In this document: positions 57,482 through 64,000 of the stretch, piece by piece | Numbering within the stretch: position 1 is the stretch's first letter | Layout: the number at the start of each line of letters is the position of its first letter | Assembly (NCBI GenBank): GCA_951828385.1 | Contig: OX639973.1 | Location: 6,116,845-6,180,844 of the forward strand | Source of the DNA: an uncultured Poribacteria bacterium | GTDB taxonomy: Bacteria; Poribacteria; WGA-4E; WGA-3G | DNA: 64,000 nt | Direction: 5' to 3' | Made by a program: the position numbers and the translations under genes | The notes under the pieces: model-generated | Told to the model about the DNA's origin: nothing | The model's input: the letters and a program-made list of their open reading frames with translations, nothing else | The model's database searches: none

Positions 57482-58903
57482 ATGAAGATCTATAACTCGT
57501 TGAGCCGGCAATTGGAGGACTTTGTACCACTACATCCTGAGCAGGTGTCAATCTATAGCTGCGGTCCCACTGTTTACGACTACATTCACATGGGCAACGC
57601 ACGCACCGCTTTGGTAACTGACATTATTCGACGTTATCTCGTCTATAAGGGGTACAATGTCAAACTGGTTCAAAACTTGACAGATATTGATGACAAGATT
57701 ATCAACCGTGCCGCAGAATTAGGGGTCAGTGCGAAGCAGCTTGCACACCAAAATGGTGAAGCCTTTTTTCAAGATTCGCAACGCCTCGGTATTCAACCTG
57801 CAGATGTCCATCCGAAAGCAACTGAACACATTCCAGAGATGATAGATTTGATTCAAATACTGCTTGAAAAAGGGGCAGCTTATGTCATTGATGGAAGCGT
57901 CTATTACCGCGTGAATCAGTTCGCTGAGTATGGCAAGCTTTCCAATCGCAAACCGGAGGACCTGCTTGCTGGAGCGCGGGTTGAGATTGATGAACGCAAA
58001 GAAGACCCCCGTGATTTTGATATGTGGAAAGCAGCAAAACCCGGAGAACCCTCCTGGGAGAGCCCGTGGGGGAGAGGCAGACCCGGCTGGCATATAGAAT
58101 GCTCTGCTATGGCAATGAAACATCTCGGTGAAACTATTGACATTCATGCCGGGGGCGAAGATTTGCGGTTCCCCCACCATGAAAATGAGATAGCACAGAG
58201 TGAATTGGCGACTGAGACCCCCTTTGCACGTTACTGGATGCACGTCGCTTTCCTAAAGATTGATGGTAAGCGAATGGGGAAATCCGAGCAGAACTTTATC
58301 TTACTCCGAGATGCGCTCGACAATTATCCGCCTGAAGTCATTCGTCATTTTCTTATTTCCGCACACTACCGCCATCCGCTTGACTATAATCAAGAAAGTT
58401 TAACAAAATCAGAAGGCGCGCTCCGGCGGCTGAACAATTGCTTGGACGCACTAAAAAACTATGATGGAGACATTGAGACAAATGAAACGACAGCTGCGCC
58501 TTTACAGCACGCTGTTCAAGAGATGAAGTCACAGTTTACGCAGGCAATGGATACCGACTTCAATACTGCACAAGCACTCGGGGCTATTTTTACACTTGTC
58601 AGTGAAGTCAACAAATCACTCAGCACGCTTGATGAAGCCGCAGCTCCCGTGCTCCCGAAAGCATATCAGGCGTTGACTGAAACTTGTCAAGTCCTCGGAA
58701 TCTATAATGTAGAGGCTCAGAATGACGATGGCAATAACGTCCAACACCGCGATCAGATTATTAACCTCCTCTTGGAAATAAGGCAGGATGCCCGCAATCG
58801 GAAAGATTGGGAGACATCTGATAAAATTCGTGACCGACTTAAAGAACTCAACATAGAAATTAAGGACACCCGTGAGGGTGCCACTTGGAAAATTATATCC
58901 TAA
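57482..58903 (+). CDS. cysS: Cysteinyl-tRNA synthetase
   Basis: This class I synthetase charges tRNA-Cys. The zinc and HIGH-type region is SCGPTVYDYIHMGNARTALV near 26-45, with HMGN in place of HIGH, as is usual for CysRS. Zinc ligands continue at HIECSAM near 203-209 and GGEDLRFPHHENEIAQSE near 223-240. The KMSKS loop is altered to RMGKSEQN near 263-270. C-terminal helices carry the anticodon-binding region. Length 473 is normal. The 145-base spacer before it contains a weak hairpin followed by GGTTTTTTA (about 57400-57452) that may end ispF transcription. Confidence 0.95.
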   Translation: MKIYNSLSRQLEDFVPLHPEQVSIYSCGPTVYDYIHMGNARTALVTDIIRRYLVYKGYNVKLVQNLTDIDDKIINRAAELGVSAKQLAHQNGEAFFQDSQRLGIQPADVHPKATEHIPEMIDLIQILLEKGAAYVIDGSVYYRVNQFAEYGKLSNRKPEDLLAGARVEIDERKEDPRDFDMWKAAKPGEPSWESPWGRGRPGWHIECSAMAMKHLGETIDIHAGGEDLRFPHHENEIAQSELATETPFARYWMHVAFLKIDGKRMGKSEQNFILLRDALDNYPPEVIRHFLISAHYRHPLDYNQESLTKSEGALRRLNNCLDALKNYDGDIETNETTAAPLQHAVQEMKSQFTQAMDTDFNTAQALGAIFTLVSEVNKSLSTLDEAAAPVLPKAYQALTETCQVLGIYNVEAQNDDGNNVQHRDQIINLLLEIRQDARNRKDWETSDKIRDRLKELNIEIKDTREGATWKIIS

Positions 58904-58959
58904 CTGAATATCCGTAGCGCGATAGTTTATGCTTGAGTGCTTATCAAAGGAGTTAAAAC

Positions 58960-59598
58960 ATGATTTATCGATTTATAGGGCTCTTTTCACTGCTCTGTTT
59001 TGCGGCTATGCTCACAGGATGTAGCGCGCTCTTTTCGGAGCAAGAGTGGAGCGAGAATTATGCCTTGATGGAAGGCGTACAGTCAACAGTTCCACAAGCC
59101 ATTGATGGTAAGTTAAACACCGTCGGTGAAACAGCGTTCCCCGCAAGTACGGAAGGGTTCATGGGCGCAAACGCTGCGTCGCAAGTGATAGTTACATTAC
59201 CAGAAAAAAAGGTTATCCGTCGAATTGTCATACACTCGGATAATTTGTCGCAGTTTGATATTTACGCCGATAAGGGCAGTATCACAGCGAATGAAGACTG
59301 GCAACTCATTAAAGATGTCAAAAGTGTCAAAGAGCATCCGATCAAGGTTTCCCTATTGATTCCGTTTCCGACCAATCGAATCCGGTTACGGGTTTTGGGC
59401 ACCAAAGACGATGCCCTGCTGAACCGACAACAACGCGCAAGGTCGGGCGGATTCCGTGGATGGAATGCCAATCGCCGGGCAGCCGCGAAAATCCGAGAAA
59501 TTGAACTCTACGGCTACAAAACCGCTGAACAGGTAGAGGCAGAAGAAACTACCGATAAGCGGGAAAAAGAACTTGATGATTTACTCGACTTGGAGTAA
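58960..59598 (+). CDS. Lipoprotein with discoidin-like domain, copy 1
   Basis: The signal peptide ends in the lipobox LTGC (Cys about residue 21), so the protein is lipidated and membrane-anchored. The rest (about 40-190) is a beta-rich domain resembling F5/8 type C (discoidin) modules: QAIDGKLNTVGETAFPAS, then QVIVTLPEKKVIRRIVIHSD and IRLRVLG. A basic segment QQRARSGGFRGWNANRRAAA precedes the closing strand IREIELYGYK. The tail is acidic and helical. Discoidin folds bind sugars or lipids. GGAG precedes the ATG. The next gene encodes a related lipoprotein with the same closing strand. Confidence 0.8.
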   Translation: MIYRFIGLFSLLCFAAMLTGCSALFSEQEWSENYALMEGVQSTVPQAIDGKLNTVGETAFPASTEGFMGANAASQVIVTLPEKKVIRRIVIHSDNLSQFDIYADKGSITANEDWQLIKDVKSVKEHPIKVSLLIPFPTNRIRLRVLGTKDDALLNRQQRARSGGFRGWNANRRAAAKIREIELYGYKTAEQVEAEETTDKREKELDDLLDLE

Positions 59599-59700
59599 CA
59601 TAGAAAATTGAGACCAAGGCGGTTGTTTCTATAACGCCGCCTCAACTTCAGGCTATCCGGAGCGGCACCGGTGTCGTTATCCCGGACAAGGAGGTAATAT

Positions 59701-60288
59701 ATGCGTTTTATATTATTCGTGATAACCCTCTGTGTAGTCGTTGGGTTATCGGGGTGTGTGCTCGCGTCAAACCCGACGTTTAACCGGAGCAAGAACATCG
59801 CACTTGATGCTACGAGTGAGGATACGAAGTACCATGATGATAATATGTACTCCGTTGGAGAGACGGGACCTATTCTCGAAGATGAAAAGGATGAAGCATC
59901 CCAGCAGGAATCTGATGACTACACCGAAGCCGTCCTCAAATGGCGACAGCCACAGACAATTCAACAAGTCGTCGTGAAAGCCGAGCCAGGGCAGCTGGAA
60001 TTCTTCTACGTACAGTACATGGATGATGAAGAAACATGGGTCACAGTCAAACATGTCAAAGACAACATGCGACCTGTTTACACGTTTACCTTGAGAGACC
60101 CAATTGTAACCACTAAGTTTCGCCTCAAAGTGCCGCGGCGGTGGGATTCACGGCGCGTCGGCGGGCAGAAACGCTCAACACGCGGCGAAACCGGCGCACC
60201 GAGTATGCAGGAGTACAAGAAGATTCAAGAGATTGAACTCTATTACGCACTCCCACCCGACCCGATGGAAACCGGAACAGTGGAATAG
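59701..60288 (+). CDS. Lipoprotein with discoidin-like domain, copy 2
   Basis: The lipobox LSGC follows a short signal peptide (Cys about residue 19). The domain order parallels the upstream lipoprotein: an early NIALDATSEDTK with MYSVGETGP, a central strand set LKWRQPQTIQQVVVKAEPGQ, then FRLKVPRRWDSRR, a basic loop and the closing strand KIQEIELYYALP. The YKKIQEIELYY ending corresponds to AAKIREIELYGYK in copy 1. AAGGAGG precedes the ATG. The pair are old paralogues 102 bases apart and are probably outer-membrane lipoproteins that bind a shared ligand; not shown. Confidence 0.8.
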   Translation: MRFILFVITLCVVVGLSGCVLASNPTFNRSKNIALDATSEDTKYHDDNMYSVGETGPILEDEKDEASQQESDDYTEAVLKWRQPQTIQQVVVKAEPGQLEFFYVQYMDDEETWVTVKHVKDNMRPVYTFTLRDPIVTTKFRLKVPRRWDSRRVGGQKRSTRGETGAPSMQEYKKIQEIELYYALPPDPMETGTVE

Positions 60289-60411
60289 TAGCAGAGTCGC
60301 TGTCGCTTATCCGTTATCAGGTAAAGAGTTCATCGCTACCAATGTACTCTCGCTAAGGATAACTGACGAGTACTTCAGAAAAGGTTGGTCAAAGAGGCTC
60401 TTAACCGAAAA

Positions 60412-60437
60412 CTGACGACTGATAACTGACAACTATT
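60412..60437 (+). repeat. 26-bp dispersed direct repeat, copy 2
   Basis: Identical to 56-81 upstream of hflK. It ends four bases before the dprA start codon, so it replaces any normal ribosome site. Confidence 0.75.
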
Positions 60438-60441
60438 AAAA

Positions 60442-61656
60442 ATGCTTTCTAACGAGACAATCAGCCTAATTCATCTAAACATGATTCAAGGGGTTGGACT
60501 AAAAACCGTTCAGCTCCTGCGCGATGTTTTTGGGAGCGCAGCGCGCACACTTCAGGCGACACCCGACGAACTCGAAAAGATAGACCAACTTTCGCCCGCG
60601 ATGCAAGACCTCCTGAAGCGTAAACCGATTCAGTATCCAATAGAACGTGAATTGGAATTAATACACGAATACGATTGTCAGGTCGTGACGCTTTATGATG
60701 ACGCATATCCCGAATACTTAAAGGAAATTGATACACCACCGCTCGTGCTGTATATCAGAGGTGAACTCGCACCAGAAGACTCGCTCAGCCTTTCGATCGT
60801 CGGTTCGCGCGATGCAAAAGATTATGGGCGAAAGGTGAGTTATCGACTCAGTTATCAACTTGCACAGCGCGGACTCACGATCGTTAGTGGGTTAGCGAGA
60901 GGTATTGATACCTCAGCGCATCGCGGCGCATTGGAAGCCGGTGGCAGAACAATCGCCGTGATGGGTAGCGGCTTGAGTTTCATCTATCCTGCTGCAAATA
61001 GTGACCTCGCTGAGAAAATTACGGAATCCGGCGCGCTAATTTCCGAATTCCCGATGAATGTCAAGCCGAAACCGAGAAATTTTCCACGCCGGAATCGTAT
61101 CATCAGTGGGCTAACGCTCGGCACTGTTGTCGTGGAAGCGTCAAACCGCAGCGGCGCACTCATTACCGCGCGTCTCGCGGGTGAACAAGGTCGAGAAGTC
61201 TTCGCTGTACCCGGAGAGATCTTTTCCGAACTCTCAACCGGGACCCACAGGTTGATTAACAACGGCGCGAAACTTATCAATACTGTGGACGATCTCCTCA
61301 ATGAGCTACCACCGTACGCACTAAACCGGATCCAGTCCGATGTGCCAACATCGCGGATGCCGGGTGCAGAGACGGAATCTTCACAAGGACAACCTACTGA
61401 AAAAAGCGATCCGAAACCTGCAGCCGCACAATCTCCCGCTAAAGTGCAACAACCCATCCAGAGCGCACCACCACCGGGTTTAACACCGGACGAGAGAACA
61501 GTCTTTGACGCTATTGAGGCACCCTCATCACATATTGATACCATCGTTCGGACGACACAACTCCCGATTGGTCAGGTGTCGAGTGTCCTGCTGATGTTGG
61601 AACTCAAAGGCATCGTTCAACAATTACCAGGCAAACAATTCACTAAGAGTGGTTAG
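60442..61656 (+). CDS. dprA: DNA-processing protein DprA
   Basis: The protein binds single-stranded DNA taken up during transformation and loads RecA. The Rossmann-like core has LSIVGSRDAKDYGRKVSYRL near 114-133, IVSGLARGIDTSAHRGALEAGG near 147-168 and FPRRNRIISGL near 214-224, all diagnostic. A C-terminal winged-helix-like domain (about 350-404) has IVRTTQLPIGQVSSVLLMLELKG. Between them is a Pro/Gln-rich linker. Length 404 is typical for the long form. The start lies four bases after a copy of a dispersed repeat and has no clear ribosome site. No com genes are near. Confidence 0.94.
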   Translation: MLSNETISLIHLNMIQGVGLKTVQLLRDVFGSAARTLQATPDELEKIDQLSPAMQDLLKRKPIQYPIERELELIHEYDCQVVTLYDDAYPEYLKEIDTPPLVLYIRGELAPEDSLSLSIVGSRDAKDYGRKVSYRLSYQLAQRGLTIVSGLARGIDTSAHRGALEAGGRTIAVMGSGLSFIYPAANSDLAEKITESGALISEFPMNVKPKPRNFPRRNRIISGLTLGTVVVEASNRSGALITARLAGEQGREVFAVPGEIFSELSTGTHRLINNGAKLINTVDDLLNELPPYALNRIQSDVPTSRMPGAETESSQGQPTEKSDPKPAAAQSPAKVQQPIQSAPPPGLTPDERTVFDAIEAPSSHIDTIVRTTQLPIGQVSSVLLMLELKGIVQQLPGKQFTKSG

Positions 61657-61757
61657 TCAATTGCCACATCGTAGAGAGAAATTGAGATATTGAATGGAAA
61701 CAAACCTAACCTTTCAGTTAAACAAAGTTGGAAATTTCTAAAGGAGTGTGTATAAAT

Positions 61758-62489
61758 ATGGCGGAGGTAACACAAACAACTCTTGATGAGGCAACGAGTG
61801 TCTTTTCACCTATAAGAACAATTAAGACACCGCCCATCAAAATCCCTCCCGATCTTACCCTCAATACCAGATTGCAAATGGATGGGTTAGAGTTGATGAG
61901 AAAGTTGTTTAATGACACTGTTCCTGTCGTATTCTTTGATCCTCAATTCAGAGGAGTATATGACAAGATGAAGTATGGAAATGAGCAGACAAGTCGAAAT
62001 AATGTGCGTGTGAAACTCCCACAGATGAATGAATCGCTCATTATAGATTTTATCACCGAAATATCTCGTATCCTCATTCCTTCTGGTCATTTGTTCTTAT
62101 GGATGGATAAGTTCCACCTATGTAGTAGTGATTTTAATAATTGGAGTGATGGTACACATCTTAGTGTTGTTGATATGCTAACATGGGATAAGACCAAATT
62201 TGGTCTTGGCTATCGAACCCGTCATCAAAGCGAATTCTGCGTTATTCTACAAAAAGAACCGCGTCGGGCAAAGGGAGTTTGGACGCTTCGGAACATACCC
62301 GACGTATGGCAAGAGAAGATACCTAAAAAGATCCATCCCCATACCAAACCTATTGATTTACAAAGTAAATTGATAGAGGCAGTGACTTCGGAAGGAGACC
62401 TTGTCGTAGACCCCGCTGCTGGCTCGTTCTCTGTTCTTGAAGCCTGTAGGCTAAAAAGTCGTAATTTCCTTGGTTGCGATATAATATGA
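61758..62489 (+). CDS. Type II DNA methyltransferase (N4/N6 amino type)
   Basis: This is an amino methyltransferase of a restriction-modification system. The catalytic motif is DPQF at residues 61-64 (DPPY variant). The SAM-binding motif is DPAAGSFS at 218-225, near the C-terminus, so motif IV precedes motif I as in the beta class. LFLWMDKFHL near 112-121 and RTRHQSEFCVILQK near 154-167 lie between. AAGGAGTG precedes the ATG at 61758. At 243 residues it is compact. The reading frame ends in ATGA with the restriction-enzyme-like gene. Base composition is visibly AT-richer than dprA and tsaD on either side, a sign of transfer. Recognition site unknown. Confidence 0.87.
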   Translation: MAEVTQTTLDEATSVFSPIRTIKTPPIKIPPDLTLNTRLQMDGLELMRKLFNDTVPVVFFDPQFRGVYDKMKYGNEQTSRNNVRVKLPQMNESLIIDFITEISRILIPSGHLFLWMDKFHLCSSDFNNWSDGTHLSVVDMLTWDKTKFGLGYRTRHQSEFCVILQKEPRRAKGVWTLRNIPDVWQEKIPKKIHPHTKPIDLQSKLIEAVTSEGDLVVDPAAGSFSVLEACRLKSRNFLGCDII

Positions 62490-63181
62490 CACGTTTAGAA
62501 AACACCAAACGCAAGACAGACGCTGAAATTAAGGCGGGGACATATTATCGTTGTTTTGGCGACGTGCAACTTGCCGGCTTGTTGAGTAGAGTGTCAGGAT
62601 TAGTCAGCAAAAATGGAACTGAACTCGAGAAATTAATTTCTCTTTTTGCTGAATCCTACCTAATTTCCGATTTAGATGAGTTTCTCCAAGACCAGATTAT
62701 GGAGATAGGTGTTCGACTTGTTGAGAAAAAAATCATCAAAACCTCTAATTTAATCAAAGGTAATGGAATTGAACCCGATTTTATAGTCTTTAAGCGAGAA
62801 GGCAGTAGCCAGCATTGCTATATTATTGAGTTAAAAGATGGGCATGAGTTTGATACTAAGTCAGCTACGCAAGAATCTCAGAACCTGAGCACCTTCTTGA
62901 GTGAGAATAATTCTCCATTACAATACTATAATTCATCTTACAAGATTGTAGGTTTTAATGCTCAAACCCATGAGGAAATTGTTGTTGGATTTAAAAATAA
63001 AATTACACCTGAACACGCCATGACAGGGGCAGAGTTTTGTGAGTTGCTTGGGATTGATTATGATGAGATTCGTGATCTACGCTCTCAGGATAGAGACCAT
63101 AATTTGGATCAATTCGTTGAAGAATTATTAAAGAGTAGTGAAGTCAAATCACTAATTGAGGAAAAATTAAAAGACGACTGA
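62486..63181 (+). CDS. Probable type II restriction endonuclease
   Basis: The gene starts inside the methyltransferase stop (ATGA), the classical coupled arrangement. The 231-residue protein has a PD-(D/E)xK-type catalytic signature: PDFIVF with Asp98, then HCYIIELKDG with Glu115 and Lys117, each at the start or end of a predicted strand. The N-terminus has DAEIKAGTYYRCFGDVQLAG and the tail is charged. I cannot place it in a characterised enzyme family, and the target sequence is not predictable. It lies 12 bases before tsaD, so the island fits exactly between two core genes. Confidence 0.75.
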   Translation: MTRLENTKRKTDAEIKAGTYYRCFGDVQLAGLLSRVSGLVSKNGTELEKLISLFAESYLISDLDEFLQDQIMEIGVRLVEKKIIKTSNLIKGNGIEPDFIVFKREGSSQHCYIIELKDGHEFDTKSATQESQNLSTFLSENNSPLQYYNSSYKIVGFNAQTHEEIVVGFKNKITPEHAMTGAEFCELLGIDYDEIRDLRSQDRDHNLDQFVEELLKSSEVKSLIEEKLKDD

Positions 63182-63193
63182 GATCGTTTAAAA

Positions 63194-64000
63194 ATGAAGA
63201 TACTCGGCATTGATACCTCATGTGATGAAACCGCCGCCGCCGTTGTTGCGGATGGCAAAGCAGTGCTTTCTAATATTGTCGCTTCACAGGTTGAGACGCA
63301 CCAAGAATACGGTGGCATCGTCCCGGAACTCGCATCCCGCAAACACATTGAAGCCATTAACTACATCGTCAGCAGGGCATTAGCGGAGGCGGATGTTGCA
63401 TTTAAAGATTTGGAAGCGATAGCAGTAACAAATCGTCCCGGCTTAATCGGGGCACTGCTCGTCGGTGTCGCAGCAGCGAAGAGCCTCGCTTATTGCCACG
63501 GTCTACCACTGCTCGGTATTAATCATATTGAGGGACATATCTATGCCAATTATATGGTACATGATGCCCTAACATTTCCGCATATCTGTCTCACAGTTTC
63601 TGGCGGACATACCCTACTCGTAGAAGTTCACGAAGGATGGAAATACAAAGTATTAGGAAGCACGCAAGACGATGCCGCCGGTGAGGTCTACGATAAGGTT
63701 GCAAAATACCTCGGCCTCGGTTTTCCGGGGGGTAAGGTCATTGATGAACTCGCACAGAAAGGGAACCCTTCAGCGATAAAATTCCCGAGACCGATGCGAA
63801 ATAGTGGGGATTACCAATTCAGCTTTAGCGGTATCAAAACCTCAGTCCGTTATTTTGTAGAGAAAGCACGGCGTGCAGGCATACTCGTGGAAAACGGACA
63901 AGAGCCTGCTAAGGACGCAAATCCTGATACAGTAACCGTTGAAGATATTGCAGCAAGTTTTCAAGCGGCTGTCGTAGATGTCTTGGTTTACAAGTCAATC
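63194..64000 (+). CDS. tsaD: tRNA threonylcarbamoyladenosine transferase TsaD, 5' part
   Basis: The frame is open to the end of the window, giving the first 269 residues of an enzyme that is usually about 340. TsaD transfers the threonylcarbamoyl group to A37 of ANN-decoding tRNAs, with TsaB and TsaE. The opening ILGIDTSCDETAAAVV, then VPELASRKHIEAIN with the metal-binding HIEGH motif (INHIEGHIYANY near 109-120), and SGGHTLLVE near 137-145 are diagnostic. DDAAGEVYDKVAKYLGL near 159-175 and FSFSGIKTSVRYF near 214-226 follow. The ATG has a weak upstream site. Confidence 0.95.
   Translation, partial: MKILGIDTSCDETAAAVVADGKAVLSNIVASQVETHQEYGGIVPELASRKHIEAINYIVSRALAEADVAFKDLEAIAVTNRPGLIGALLVGVAAAKSLAYCHGLPLLGINHIEGHIYANYMVHDALTFPHICLTVSGGHTLLVEVHEGWKYKVLGSTQDDAAGEVYDKVAKYLGLGFPGGKVIDELAQKGNPSAIKFPRPMRNSGDYQFSFSGIKTSVRYFVEKARRAGILVENGQEPAKDANPDTVTVEDIAASFQAAVVDVLVYKSI

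Overview
The window reads as a contiguous piece of a bacterial chromosome of roughly even base composition. Genes are dense, mostly ATG starts with some TTG or GTG, and many have consensus sigma-70 promoters with 17-base spacers. A diderm cell envelope is indicated by a TonB-dependent receptor, an Mla lipid-transport set and two lipobox lipoproteins. The mix of large secreted WD40 proteins, phytanoyl-CoA-dioxygenase-like, ThuA-like, Gfo/Idh/MocA, sulfatase-fold, DUF4159 and DUF6785 proteins resembles Candidatus Poribacteria and related uncultured lineages. That placement is inference from gene content; there is no rRNA or tRNA gene here to test it.

Layout. 1-2.1 kb: hflK-hflC. 2.5-9.7 kb: catabolic genes (Gfo/Idh oxidoreductase, malate synthase G, amidohydrolase, ThuA-like, PhyH-like) plus an unknown protein with a duplicated module. 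9.8-15.9 kb: small unknowns, argH, a toxin-antitoxin-like pair, pyrF and a sulfatase-fold enzyme with Thr at the nucleophile site. 16-23.7 kb: four tandem minus-strand genes for exported WD40 propellers. 24-29.4 kb: ferredoxin-NADP-type reductase, DUF4159 protein, TPR protein and a DUF6785-type membrane protein. 29.5-35.3 kb: tyrA-cmk-plsC, ychF, a membrane peptide, a methyltransferase and an isopropylmalate-dehydrogenase-family gene. 35.5-40.6 kb: a hendecad coiled-coil membrane protein with a TPR partner, two small inverted-repeat elements, a PfkB kinase, a nitroreductase, and an unknown 427-residue protein followed by a 40-residue basic peptide. 41.3-46 kb: TonB-dependent receptor and two tandem methyltransferases.

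46.1-64 kb is mostly core machinery: rpsF-ssb-rpsR-rplI-dnaB behind a strong promoter and a structured leader, mlaE-mlaF-mlaD interrupted by a small mobile element, then radA, a PIN/TRAM yacL-type gene, ispD, ispF and cysS, two paralogous lipoproteins and dprA. A probable type II restriction-modification pair follows, then the 5' part of tsaD, which runs off the window.

Small non-coding repeats are conspicuous: hairpins whose copies differ by compensatory changes, and miniature transposon-like elements, two with target-site-like flanking duplications. I saw no CRISPR array, prophage or full-length insertion sequence. The best candidates for undescribed biology are the duplicated-domain partner of the RelE-like toxin, the four-gene exported propeller array, the Thr-nucleophile sulfatase-fold enzyme, the small restriction-modification island and the miniature elements.
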